This document shows positions 1 to 11,513 of a stretch of DNA of 64,000 nucleotides, in pieces. Positions within the stretch are counted from its first letter, which is position 1. Every line of letters begins with the position of its first letter. The DNA lies in contig MU004234.1 in the NCBI GenBank assembly GCA_010405405.1, positions 1,006,753-1,070,752 of the forward strand. The letters run 5' to 3'. The notes beneath the pieces are model-generated. The model worked only from the letters and a program-made list of their open reading frames with translations, did no database searches and had not been told where the DNA came from. This DNA is from Microthyrium microscopicum. Its lineage: Eukaryota; Ascomycota; Dothideomycetes; Microthyriales; Microthyriaceae. The position numbers were made by a program, and so were the translations under genes.

Positions 1-533
1 TATCCGTTCAAGAGCAGGACAACTCAGTAATTTATCAATGGAATATCACTACAAACGATGCGGCTATTGTGTAGAGAATAAGCTCGTTCAGACTCCAGAG
101 GTAATTGCTGTTGTGATGGACTTGTTTATCTACAGTAACAACAAGAAATACACAGCGAATTACAAGTCGAGATATTTTAGTTCACAGAAAAGAACGAGAG
201 ATGAAGAGAGAAAGATGGTGGCTGGTAAGGTAGTCAGTCAAGTTTATCAAATGTTTAATGCAGTGGATCCATCCCCTAACGGCATGCCGCATTGGTGCAG
301 CGCTGTGCTGTGCTTGGGCTCGAAACTCCATACTTTTGATGCAACAACGACAAACCACCACTAAAATCCTCCTCGAACCAAGGCAACAGGCCGCTCTTAT
401 ACTTTGCCAAGCGCCTCTTGCCCAAACCATACACCATCTACTGTTCTGAATAACCTTTACCATCCTTCCTCTTCTCCCATCAAGCGCCCTCCCATTAGCC
501 CTGCCAAATACTCCAGCAATTGCTCCATGATCC
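1..533. other. 5' intergenic stretch, no supported gene
   Basis: Several short open frames occur on both strands, but none has a recognisable domain, convincing splice pattern or composition. It is most simply the promoter region of the F-box-like gene that starts at 534, possibly with the edge of a gene cut by the window start. Confidence 0.5.
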
Positions 534-2527
534 ATGTCATCCTTCCAATCCTCCGCAAATTCTGCCTTCCCGAGGATTGGCAATAATATTCCACCCGAGA
601 TCCGTTTGGTGTCAGCTGCACCTTCTTTTCCCTTGCAAGGCCATATACCCATCAATCTACTCTTGTTGATCATACAACAGGTAAGTTCTAGTCCCTTACG
701 GACACTGGGGTGCTACACTAACCACAAATCTCCGATTCACTAGCTTGACGACATTGAGACTCTCGCGAATGTCACTCGAACTTCCCGATTACTCTATTAC
801 CTCACGATTCCGCGCCTATATGAGGTCGTCACCTTGAAAGCCTACTCCGCCATTCGATATATCAATGACCGTCCCGAAGGTTTCGGAGGGGGAAGTCCCT
901 TTGCTATGGGCCTTGATGGTCTCATCAGCAGTCCGAACAACGTAGCGCAATATGTCAAAACCCTTCGTATGTGCGGCGACTGGCGCGAAGTTGATACAGG
1001 TGACTTTGAGCGTGGTCGCGTGCCCGATAATACCATGATCTTGAACGTCACAATCAAGGCAGCCATATCGAGGGCAGATAGGCTGGAAAGCTTCATGTGG
1101 GTGTACATCTGTCTGACTTTTGGAGATGGCAAGCTGACTTGACTAGCTGGGAGATGAATACCAAGCCCATGAAAACGATATATCAAGGACTAGCAACGCG
1201 AAAGCACCTGACCCACCTCAAAATACATTTTCCATCGTCAAGAATACCTCGACCGACCGTCACAATACCTGGGCTTCCTAGACTGAAATCGCTCCATGTT
1301 GTCAATATAGACCCACTCTGTTATAATGACGATATTTCTCTTTTACTGCTGGAAGCTCAGAAGCTAGAAACACTCACGTTGCATTGGTCGCCAAGAATGC
1401 GCAATGAACGGGAACCATCTGTGGATCTGCAGAGCTACTTTGGTCGTATTGTTGCGGAAAAGAAACCACTCAGTCCGAAGCATATATCCTTTTTCAATAT
1501 GTTTGCAAAGAATGACGGTACCTTGACGAAGAGTGTACTGTTTACGGAAGCTCGGAGTTTATGCTTCATGAATTCGATGAACCATAATGATCCGACGACT
1601 GTTTTCTGGGATCATACATGGAATCCACGCGGCCAAAGGATTGATTTTCTGTCAAACGTAGTCAAGATTCGAAGCGACTCGATAGACACGAGTATGGTCA
1701 ACGTCTTAAAAGCTCTCCAAGATCTGCAAGAAGTATATCTCGTCAACAACCGAGACTTCTCTTGTAACTCGTCGAATTCCTTAACCACCCAGAAACTACT
1801 GGAGCCTGGAGTCAGCCCGTCCAGTGTAAGCTCCGGAACCCCAACACCATATCGTACAAACGGCAACGAAGGCGCATCAGTCACGATCGCCGACCTTGGG
1901 CAAGATATTTCCACTGGAGCAGGTGCCGCACATAACGAAACTCTTAACCCTCCAACAATAGACGCTCCTCAACCGTCTCCAGTATCCTCCGAATTCATAA
2001 ACTCCCCACTTGGCAGTTCGCGCACTGGCTCAGCTCAAAAACACATCTCCCTCGCCTCAGATTACATCGCAGCCATAACCTCCCACCACGGCCAATCACT
2101 CCGCATTTTACTTCTTCGCGATACATGGACCCTCGGCCGCGATGTAGTTCTCCACATTGCCAAATCATGCCCGAATCTAGAACAGCTCGCATACGCTCCA
2201 GAGTCACCTGGTAGTGAACTCACCCGGACGATCATCAAAGCATGTCCGAAGCTCTATGCGGTTCGTCTGTTATATACTCCCGACCACCCCTTTTGGTTGA
2301 CTATGCGGCACGAGCCTCAAACACATGTGGAAATGATGGGCTTGGAACTTTGGAGAGATGAATATCTCGGAATGAAGTATTTGGGCGTGGGTGGATTCAT
2401 TGCCAAATTGGGTGGGAGAATAAGAGCGACTGAAGGGCCGAAGTGGAGGAGATCGGTTAAGTTGGTTACTTGGGAGGAGGCGAGACATGTTGAGATATTC
2501 GGGTTGGATAATATTGAGATATCATGA
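534..2527 (+). CDS. F-box-like / leucine-rich-like protein
   Basis: Three exons: 534-680, 744-1096 and 1147-2527, giving about 626 aa. Intron 1 (681-743) starts GTAAG and ends TAG. Intron 2 (1097-1146) starts GTGGGT, ends CTAG and rejoins the frame with an Ile codon. The N-terminus (roughly residues 36-80) reads as a degenerate F-box: IPINLLLLIIQQLDD, then ETLANVTRTSRLLYYLTIPRLY in separate order with the usual spacing. After it come irregular hydrophobic LRR-like segments (for example HLTHLKIHF and LKSLHVVNI). A Ser/Thr/Pro-rich linker lies at about residues 385-470 and a conserved-looking C-terminal block follows. Ascomycetes carry many such proteins, predicted to be SCF ubiquitin-ligase substrate receptors; that role is inferred from the family. 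The start ATG at 534 is the first in frame. The exon structure is my reading and is not confirmed by transcripts. Confidence 0.75.
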
Positions 2528-3724
2528 ATGTACGGATAGTGGTGGAGAAGTGCAGGCTTTTGGCTGCTTTGTATGGTAGCCTTGTTGGCAATGATACGAA
2601 TGTCTTCTCAGAAGCTTTCTTGTACCTTCATGACACCTCTTTCATATCACCACTTTGATATTTAAATCGTACCAGCTTGGCTTGTTTTGTTCTAGATCAT
2701 ATCGTCACGAGGATTTCCTTTTCATCAACATTCCGTAAGAACCTTGGAAGCACTGAAGTGTAAATCAAGGCCCTCATGAATTAATCCATAACCGATGAGA
2801 GACTTGTTTTCCATACTAACAAACATTTGTGTCACCAATCAGGTATCCCAAGCCTGAAGTACCATATTTGTCGTTACTCTGCAGTAATACCTCCGCCCTA
2901 AATCCTCCCGAGGCCAGAACTCTCTCGTTTCAAGCCAAAGACCCTGACTCTGTTCCATCCAAGATCGACACCAGGTTTACCCGTTGAATCCGCCATCCGC
3001 CAGCGCGTGAGCCTCAAGACCTTCCTGTTACTGTCAACGCTGGCCAGGAGTTCCAACCCTACGGTCGCTTGGCTCCCTGCACAAGTTATTTTCGACCCAT
3101 TCTCGCCTTCTCACGCGCCCAACTTGCCAGTTCGCAGTGCCACAACAACTGCCTTTCAAAGCCAGCCTTTGCAAACACTGTCTGTGCAGTACAGTCAGTA
3201 CCTTCATTCAAGTCCCACTTTCCTAGTCTGGCTTCGTCAAGCAAACCTTGGAACCTCGTGGTGTCTTTTGATACCTCCTGCTAGCTATTCCCGCTGGATG
3301 GGATTTTCGCCCGCTGAAGCGGTTCACTATGCAGGAAGGAGAGGCCGTTTGCCATGAAGACCACGAGATCGCAGCACATGGATCCAGCAAAGGTGAGAAA
3401 TCTCCGCTTCCGGTATCGTCCCTGCCAGTACATGGGCACCAGCTGCCCACAGGGCTGCGGGCTAGTGATGGTCTTTGGCGAAGGATCATCGGCTCGTCTA
3501 TCTACGATGCCTGGTTTGCTACTGCTTCTTTAGCGCATAATGCGGGAAAGAAGGATCTGGACAAGGCGATCAAACTATGTTGGCATGGTAGTTGTTGCGG
3601 GTGCAAGTTGTGCTATTTAGACTATGGGAATGCCCGCGCGCGAGAGCAGTATGGGTTCGTCTTGTTTAGTAAAGATCGTCTGCTTTTAATTTGTGGATGT
3701 TTGTTTATTTATGTTGCGAGCGAA
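2528..3724. other. Intergenic region, possible unrecognised or decayed coding
   Basis: About 1.2 kb between the F-box-like gene and the GH127 start. Two overlapping plus-strand open frames (3007-3357 and 3329-3805) have Cys-containing stretches such as CWHGSCCGCKLC, but no family match I know and no clear splice plan. The second frame runs into the GH127 start codon region, so it cannot be a separate gene in full. It probably contains the GH127 promoter and 5' UTR. Confidence 0.4.
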
Positions 3725-6024
3725 ATGTTTGGTTTGAGACAGTTATTGATTGCTGCGATTTGTGGTGAGTGGACTTGGTGGAAGCATACATCGCGGCTTT
3801 ATTGATGTATCATGGTGGCTAACTTCATTTCTTGCAGGGCTGAGTTCTCAAACAGCAGTGGCACAAAGTGCGAAAAATGACCGTACGATTTCTCTCGAGT
3901 TTGCTGTTCGGTATATCTGACCAAGTACAGTTGCGCCTTTCACATTTGCTCCACTTCCTCTGGGAGCGATAACACCAAAGGGATGGCTGCAATCGCAACT
4001 ACGTTTGATGGCCGATGGACTTGCAGGCCATGAATATGAGTTCTATCGTTATGTCTCCAAATCATCGTGGCTGGGAGGCTCTTCGGAATACTCAGACTTA
4101 CACGAAGGATTTCCATACTGGCTGAACGGAATCGTACCATTAGCATACAGCATTGGAGATGACAAACTTAAAGCTCAAATCAAAGAAAGCGTGGAATATG
4201 TGTTGAGCCATCAAGCCGACGATGGTTGGCTAGGACCAGAGACTGTTTCCAGTGGTCTTCGAAATCTTTGGGCTCGATACCCATTGCTACTAGGACTTAC
4301 TCAGCTATTGGAAGCAGACCAAAGCTACGAATCTACTGTGTTGCCAGCCATACGGAAGTTTACTGATCTTACTCAAAACATGCTGCAAGACAATGGAGCC
4401 GGGCTGTTACCGAGGCCAGGTGATCATCTCTCGGATCAGGACCATGGCTGGGGAAGAATAAGAATTGCGGATTTGATTCTTACTATGCAGTGGCTATATG
4501 AGAATGATGAAGAAGCAAAACAAGACCAGCTACTTGAAATTATGGGCATGCTGCGAAAAGGAGGTCTGGATTGGGCGACTTGGTACACCGACAAGCAGTA
4601 TATCAAGGGAGACTTGAATGATGCCGACCAAGCATATGTGGAAGCATGGTTCCCGTTTGAGCATGGAGTCAATGTTGCTCAAGGTTAGTTCTTCAAGCTT
4701 CTACTGTGTCATAGCTAATAAGGAAAACAGGCCTCAAGACCGGCGCGGTCATCAATCGATTTGAGCATAATCAGACAATGATTGATATGGCAAGAAGGGC
4801 AGTCGATTGGACATTCAAGTATCATGGATCGACGTCGGGCACTATTCTTGCGGACGAAAGACTCCAAGGTCTATCACCATACTACGGGTAGGTCTCCAGA
4901 TGGTTTTGTAATTTATTGCGCAAGCTGACCAATTGGATAGATCTGAATTGTGTACAACCGTAGAGACCATGTACTCCTTGACTTATCTTTACCAAGCTCT
5001 GGGTGATAGAGACTTTGCAGACCGAGCAGAATTGGCAGCATTCAATGCCTTACCAGCCGCGGTACTGGGCGATTGGTGGTCTCATCAATATGTAACTCAA
5101 CCTAACCAGCCATACTCAGTCACACTGAATAAAAGCAAAGGCCTGCCTTTCTGGAACGTCAACGAAAAGGGCCAAACATTCGGATTGGAGCCAGATTATC
5201 CTTGCTGCACAGTCAACCATCCACAAGGCTATCCAAAGTTTTTGGCAAACTCTTGGGTAAAGGTTGGAAGTGATGGCGTTGGCCATGCGCTTTTGTCACC
5301 AAGCTCGCTGACATGGAAGTTGGACAATGGTGCACAAGTTACCGTTGACGCGAACACCAACTACCCCTTCTCCGACAACCTTGATTACGAAATTGTGGCT
5401 TCGAAAGACTTCACGCTTCATGTTCGCATTCCATCATGGTCCAAGACAGCTTCTTGGTCCTATTCTGGCCCTGGCGACAAAAATGAAGGCACTGCACAGA
5501 ATGCTGAACCAGATGCGCGAACAGGTCTTATATCCATCCCGGTCAGCGCGGGCAAGTCCACAGCCAGATTGGTTCTTACCAGATCCATCGAGACGATATC
5601 TCGAATGAACGACGCGGTGGCAATCATGCATGGTCCTCTCCTATACACACTGGATGTCGGATATCATGCCACCAGCTCGCCACCCAAATGGTATAATTCT
5701 TCAGCCGATGTTTCCGGCCCACTTCCAACCGAGTCCAAGGACTGGGAAATCAGAAACACGACATCGTGGAATATGGCTATTGATACGAGCACCATCCAGG
5801 TGAAATCGCAAGATAACTCTGGCAATCTTCCAGACGAGGTTTGGAGTCGAGGCGCAGTCCCAATTCACCTGGAAGCAGAAGGTCGAGAAGTTGATTGGCC
5901 ATTGTGGAGAGGTGTTCCAGGCCAAGTGCCACTCAAGAAGAATTACTTGAGTGACAGGAGACCGATTACGCTTGTGCCGGTGGGAGTTGCAAAGATTGGC
6001 ATGGTTGAGTTGCCAACGTTATGA
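3725..6024 (+). CDS. Secreted GH127-type beta-L-arabinofuranosidase (DUF1680 family)
   Basis: Five exons: 3725-3764, 3838-3882, 3931-4683, 4731-4887 and 4941-6024, about 692 aa. The start at 3725 gives a clean signal peptide (MFGLRQLLIAAICGLSSQ, cleavage near AVAQ), so the enzyme is likely secreted. Intron 2 is only 48 nt (GTACGA...TACAG, with CTGAC branch) and removes an in-frame TGA. The mature N-terminus has the family block PFTFAPLPLGAITPKGW, then LHEGFPYWLNGIVPLAY and HGVNVAQG. In GH127 enzymes zinc is held by a Glu-x-Cys and a Cys-Cys pair, with one Cys of that pair as the nucleophile. Here these are E334-L-C336 (SELCTTVETMY) and C420-C421 (DYPCCTVNH), both intact. Glu322 (ADERLQG) is a plausible acid/base. 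The known family activity is release of beta-linked L-arabinofuranose from plant glycans; the exact substrate of this fungal branch is inference. It ends 140 bp from the Pcc1 gene on the other strand. Confidence 0.88.
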
Positions 6025-6164
6025 TACCCCTTGTTGCATGGATGATGATAAATGAATTTGCATGATATGGCGTCCGAATACTGCATTGCGACATATGATT
6101 ATGGAAACCATTGGTAGCATTGGTCCAAGGAATGAACTTGGAAATTGATCATCTTTGTTCTTTA

Positions 6165-6552
6165 TCAAACTGGGGTAGTTTCTAGTCCTTGTACGCGGTC
6201 GAGTGACTCCTTTGTGTCCTGGGCAACAACATCAAGGTCCAGATCTTCCATGCAATGAACGACAAGTCGCAGGCTTTCCATGAACCCATTTACAGCAACC
6301 CGGAGCATGCGATTGGTTGTGGCAGCATAGTTGACAACCATGGTGGTTCCCTCCAACGCGAAGGTCCGACTTACGAGCGCGGAGAGCTCCTTGTCGACTT
6401 GTAATGCTCGAATGGCGGTGTTGGCTAGATGCGCGGAGGGATAAGGAATTCGCAGGATCCTTTTCAAGTCAGCGAAACTTGTAATAATGAAATGTGATCC
6501 AGGGAATGAGCATGACATACAGGCTACAGGGAAAAGGTTGCTTTGGAGCCAT
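6165..6552 (-). CDS. PCC1: KEOPS/EKC complex subunit Pcc1
   Basis: Two exons on the minus strand, 6552-6521 and 6459-6165, giving 108 aa. The 61-nt intron (6520-6460) has a consensus GTATGT donor, a GCTGAC branch site and an AAAAG acceptor. It joins MAPKQPFPCSL to ILRIPYPSAHLANTAIRAL. The product matches the small CTAG/Pcc1 family along its length: IPYPSAHLANTAI near the N-terminus, the VDKEL segment, then LRVAVNGFMESLRLVVHCME. Pcc1 is the dimerising subunit of KEOPS, which makes the N6-threonylcarbamoyl (t6A) modification of ANN-decoding tRNAs and affects telomeres and transcription in yeast. The size fits (the yeast protein is under 100 aa). A longer unspliced open frame reaches 6797, but its extra N-terminus is unlike the family, so I prefer the spliced start. 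Confidence 0.87.
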
Positions 6553-7284
6553 CGTGATCTAATGATATGTGGACTATGTGGAGGCTTACAATGTTGCGAT
6601 GTTAATGTCAGAGTGGAGGATCTCAAGCCAAGTTGAGTCAACAGAAATGTGGTGTGGGGATGTACAGGTCCGCGTGTGGGGCAATTAAGAGGGTAGTGGT
6701 ACTGCAGTTTGTGGAGACAGTATCTCGATGTGGGGCTTGTGGAGCAGGGGGCTGCGAGGGGAGCTGACCCCCACATTAGATCTTCACGCTCAGCCAATCA
6801 GCGACTAGCTCTTATTCTCAGCCTTGTCCGTCTTGTGCCTGATAGATCACGAATTCACGATTACAACTTTAATTATTTGCGCAGGCCAAATACCAAAAAA
6901 ATGCAGTAAATGGAGTCAAAGAATGGTTAACTACCCTCTACTATAACAAATGATAGGCTCGAAGCCGAAATGCCGCTGCTATACAACTTTTCCCTGCTTC
7001 GACTCCATAGAGCGATGACTGCTCCTAATGTTCTTGCTCTCCCTCTTCAATTTGCCAATAATGCTAACTAAATTGAACTGTGCTAATTGATATACCACAA
7101 TCCATATCCCTCCGATGACAAGACCGCCCACGATGAATCGTGCTGAGCGAACTAGTTTGACTGGTGGAAGACATTGACTGAAAGCTTCACCTAGTTTCCT
7201 ATATCTTGGATGGCCTGGAGTGCTGTCCAGACAAATGGCTTTGCACGGCAATTTTCGTCCCCAAGTCTTCAGATACGACTATGA
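6553..7284. other. Intergenic region, no supported gene
   Basis: Contains the promoter side of PCC1 and the truncated upstream edge of the MFS pseudogene. A 90-codon minus-strand frame (6979-7251) has one hydrophobic segment (IVGGLVIGGIWIVVYQL) but no start context or family I recognise. I see no RNA gene. Confidence 0.45.
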
Positions 7285-8560
7285 GCCATTTCATTTTCCG
7301 TGATATCGTTCCACTTCGTCAACGACCAAAGTATTTTTCAATGGTTTTGGGCTCCTCGGGTCTCGGTAAGGCTTCAAAAGTAGAGTCTGGCAGCTCTTCT
7401 TACTAACGTGTTATTCACGGGATCAGTCATTGGCCCCGTAGTTGGCGGTGCTTTGTGCGAGCATTTAAAGTGGAAATGGATTGTCTACATTAAATTTCCA
7501 TTCTGCTCACGTGGCTTCTTTTTGATACTCAACTTGGTTAAGCTAAAAGCCATGACAGAACTCTCGTGGATCGACAAGCTAAAGAGAACTGACCGGATTG
7601 GAAGTATCCTCTTTATTGGTAGTACCTATGACTTCCATTGTATTAGGGATCTCGTCGGGAGGCATTCAGCATCCTTGGACAAGCTTCTAAACTCTAGGTC
7701 CTATTTACTTCGGTCTTACTGAACCCGGCCTGTTCCTATCATGGCAGATGAAAAGAGCATCAAACTTCTTGCTTCCATCATCATTGTTCTACTGTCTTTC
7801 TGCATATACTGCATTTTACTGTGCAATAATCAATCGCTTACTGGTAGGTTTCCAAATTCATCAGACTACATCAATTATTGCTGGACTAACCTCTTCAATT
7901 TAGCTCTTTACTGGACTCTATTACGCACCCTTCGATTACATGTCAGTGAAAACACACTTTCCCACGAGAGGTGAAGTAGGTATGCTTCCAACTTTAGTTT
8001 TTATATTACTAGGTACGGTCGTAGTTCCGCTTCTTACCGCTCGTTCGGTAGATTTCGTGGGGCAGTTTGGACTGGATGGACAATAACAACAGCTGGATCA
8101 GGCTTGCTTATTCTATCGTACACAGAGACTAGACCAATAGTTGGTGAGATTTGTTAGGCAGCATTTGGTATTGGAAGTGGAATGGTCTTGTCAAGTATAA
8201 ATTTCGCCATTCACGCCATCTCTAGAATCGAAAATTGCGCCATATGGTAGCACAAGTTAACGAAGATAGATATCTGGAACCATTTTCCAGAATGCGATGA
8301 CCTCAAATTTAGAATCACTGGATTTTCCTACCCGTGTACTCCAAGTGCACATGAAACGGAGGGATATGTTGCGAAACTCATCCTACCTAATTCTAATGAT
8401 TCATTGCGTGTTGGAATGACCCAAGCGTATGAGCATGGTTTTCGAAGTATTTAGATTTTTATGACCGCATACTCTGCCACGACTCTAGTGGTAAGCATGA
8501 CCATCAAGATATTTAGTCTAGACAAAGTACTGCTGGCGACATGTACAGCTCGAAACAGGC
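7285..8560 (+). pseudogene. Decayed MFS transporter (14-TM drug:H+ antiporter, DHA2-like)
   Basis: Fragments of a DHA2-type major facilitator are legible in order: DIVPLRQRPKYFSMVLG near 7298, IGPVVGGALCEH near 7430, LKRTDRIGSILFIGST near 7580, GGIQHPW near 7660, YYAPFDYMSVK near 7925, then GAVWTGWTITTAGSGLLIL near 8060 and AAFGIGSGM near 8160, ending with TTLVVSMTIKIFSLDKVLL near 8490. The frames change several times and there are in-frame stops (for example before AAFGIG), so no intact protein is made. At least one intron survives (about 7367-7426) with a perfect TACTAAC branch site. The first transmembrane segments are missing upstream of about 7285. Decay is by indels and stops with normal base composition, unlike the RIP seen to the right. 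Relatives export fungal metabolites and toxic compounds. Ends are approximate. Confidence 0.8.
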
Positions 8561-9243
8561 AAAATAAGATGGCTCGTATCTCAAGGTACATGCTAACTAA
8601 CTGGATATAAAAAACCTTCTTGATGAGGAATCAAGATTGATGAGAATGAGTATAGCTGATTAGATATCCAAGTGGGAACGTGTATAGTTCGTATACCGTA
8701 AGAGGTCGAAAAGCAAGGGAATGCAATGTAACGTTATTATCAGGACAAGGAAGCGCCGGATGCTATTTTATACTCTCAGACTCGGAGAACGCCGCAAAAG
8801 ATACAAGAAAAGTAGGATCTGGAAGACTGACTTGCCATTAATGGACTACCGCACAAACAATTTACATTGTAACATTGCTTTTAAGGATGTAAACGAATCT
8901 ATTCGTTGCCCGGTAAATCCTTTGTACTATTATCTTCCATAATGCTTCAATTCGAATGGGTGGACACTAATGCAAATGATCTGCAGGCGAACTCCATCGC
9001 CATCTAGCCCCGGTCAGGTACGTCCAATTATAACACAGTTTTGAGTCTGGCTCAACATGTAAGCCGTTCACCTTACCTAAATCTGCTTGGTCGCAAACTA
9101 AGAATGCAACGCAAGCTTTATAGCTTATCTTGTCGATCATTCCCTTTTGGGATGATAATTGCGCTTCAGTTGGGATGATATAGAGCACAAGACATCCGAC
9201 CCGGAAACGGGGTCGGTCACTACATTGATCGCCCTAGTTCATC
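8561..9243. other. Intergenic region, no supported gene
   Basis: Lies between the MFS relic and the purine-cytosine permease. A 73-codon plus-strand frame at 8721-8942 has no recognisable feature. The last few hundred bases are presumed promoter of the permease gene. Confidence 0.45.
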
Positions 9244-11106
9244 ATGTCGGATATTGAGAAACGGGATGTTGAGGCATATGCTGCCCAGGATTCTGAAGTC
9301 GGGACAGCTGAGGAAGTCTTACCAGCTCGGAATCTCCAGAGTTCCCACAGGGCTTTGAGGGTTCTGCATCAAAGTGAACAATGGCTGGACAGAAAGATGG
9401 GAGTCGAAACCCAGGGGATCGATCGAGTTCTGGAGGAAAATAAAGAGCCTCCATCTATTTGGAATGTAAGTATCGTCAATATTTAGCCAAAGAATACTGC
9501 TAAAGCGAATAGGTTTTCTTGCTCTGGTGGTCACTGAATGTTCACGTAGGCGTTGTGCCCCTTGGTGTCCTTGGTCCTGAATTTGGACTCTCACTTAGTC
9601 AATCCATTGCTGCCAGTGTTGTCGGAACTATTCTTGGAGCACTCTGTACAGCGTTCGACGGAACACTCGCTCCAAAACTCGGTTTACGACAAATCGCATG
9701 TTCACGATATTCATTCGGCTTTTGGGGCGCCAAACTCTGTAGTGTGCTGAACGTCATTGTCGGTGGTGGCTTTGCCGTTGTGAACTATGTAAGCTCCGCA
9801 GCTTTGTTTTCCAATTGTTCAATTGCTAAATACCATAGGTCGTTGTCGGCCAGATACTGAGTGCGGTATCCGACTACAAGATGTCAATAACGGTAGGAAT
9901 CGTCATAATCGCTGTTCTATCCTACATCATATCTCTATTTGGGTTCAAGCTCATCCACACATTTGAGAAATACTCGTGGATTGGAACTTTGATCCTATTA
10001 TTGGTACTCGTTGGACAAGTGGCTCCCCACGTGGATCCCAGTATTCCTGGGGAGGTTGGAAGCTCTGGTCTTGGATTTGCAGGAGCATTTCTGACGATTT
10101 TGGCCATCAACTTCTGTAAGTTTTCTTACTTGAAATGTTATCCGCACACATAAGAAAAGATTTGGACTGCTAACGAGTTACAGCAAACGCTAGCGGCTGG
10201 TGTTCGATAGCAGGCGATTACTACTGTCATTACCCGGCCAACACATCTTTTTGGAAGATCTTCTCCCTGACCTGGCTCGGTATTGTGATACCTACGAGCT
10301 TCTCAATCATTGTGGGAGCTTGCCTCGGCAATGCCGCCTTGTAAGTATACCTCAAACCCAATCCTTTGTGGATCTCATCACACTTGCCAAAGCCTACTAC
10401 AAGAAACCATCATGTAGCGAGACCTGAGTGGATGACATAGCCTGACCCCTAAATGTTACGTCTGATAAGACTTTATACTGACCACTTTAGATCTGCTGCT
10501 TACCCACCATATGCCGCTGCGTATACAGATCATGGGCTAGGCGGTCTCATTGCTACCGTTTATCATCCAACTGGGTGGTCAAAATTCGCTCTTGTCATCT
10601 TGACCTTTTCGGTTCTCGGAAACAACGTCGCAATCAATTATTCCAGCGGACTGTCGATTCAGCTACTGGGCCACTTCTTCCATGCTGTGCCTCGATTTAT
10701 CTGGTCCCTGATATTCGTCATCGTCGTTGCCGTTCTTGCCATCGCTGGCCAGGAACATCTGTCTACAATTGTGTCCAACTTCGTGTCTCTCTTAGGATAT
10801 TGGACAGTGTCATTCACCATCATTCTTCTAATTGAAGATCGTCTCTTCCGAAGGCGGACTGGCTACAATCTTAGCGCTTGGAACCAGAGAAGTAAGCTGC
10901 CCTGGGGAGCTGCAGCTGTCTTCTCTTTGCTTGCTGGATATCTTGCCGGTGGAGTAACTGGTATGGCTCAAACTTGGTATATTGGCCCCATTGCAGCAAA
11001 GTTTGGAGGCTATGGCGGAGATGTTGGGATTTACCTCTCTGGAGTGATTACGCTGATTGTGTATCCCATTGCTCGGCATTTCGAGATCAAGTTAACTGGA
11101 AGATAA
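9244..11106 (+). CDS. NCS1 purine-cytosine permease (FCY2-like)
   Basis: Five exons: 9244-9465, 9513-9788, 9839-10115, 10184-10340 and 10491-11106, giving 515 aa in one frame. Introns are 47, 50, 68 and 150 nt, all GT-AG; intron 3 has a TGCTAACG branch site. The protein has a hydrophilic N-terminus (about 75 residues, with GIDRVLEENKEP before the membrane part) followed by roughly twelve hydrophobic segments. Family landmarks include the first membrane segment VFLLWWSLNVHVGVVPLG, the SRYSFGFWGAK block, and SNASGWCSIAGDYYCHYP, which corresponds to the substrate-site region with conserved Asp-Tyr. Fungal FCY2-type proteins take up adenine, guanine, hypoxanthine and cytosine with protons at the plasma membrane. 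Specificity among these cannot be read here. The gene is intact, unlike the transporter relic just upstream. Confidence 0.9.
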
Positions 11107-11513
11107 GGTGTAGTATGAGCCGCACCGCAGTAATGTATAAATCCATCAGGCTTTGAGTAAATCGCTAGACCCCGAAACATCAACATTTGCTGAATTGACA
11201 CTCTGAGCCTATTCCAGTTGTGGTACTTAATTCGAAGCATATGAGATTCGACATTTCGTGATACGTTGAACCTATTCGCCTAACTTTGACTTCTAACATT
11301 ACAATATAGAAATAACACCTGTCCAGATGGCTTGGACAACGATTTCAAGGAAAGAAGTCTTGTTCTTTTGAGCATATGCGAATAAATAAATGCGAGTAAA
11401 TTAAAGATTAACAAGAATGTTTCTACATCACGGCACTCAATTCGAGCCCGAAAAGGGGGCAATAATTCGAATTGCATAAACGTGTCCATTGTCCTCTAAT
11501 AAGACCTCTTTCC
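11107..11513. other. 3' intergenic region between convergent genes
   Basis: About 0.4 kb between the stop codons of the permease and the acyltransferase. It holds the two 3' UTRs, is AT-rich at places, and shows no gene. Confidence 0.5.

Noticed and set aside
38-364. 108-codon frame at the left edge
   Set aside because: No domain, poor composition, overlaps an opposite-strand frame of equal quality.
3329-3805. 158-codon Cys-containing frame upstream of GH127
   Set aside because: It runs through the GH127 start codon in the same frame and through intron 1; its upstream part has no family features, so it is probably 5' UTR.
6165-6797. 210-codon unspliced version of the Pcc1 frame
   Set aside because: The N-terminal half is unlike Pcc1, and an excellent intron (GTATGT...GCTGAC...AAAAG) restores a family-sized protein.
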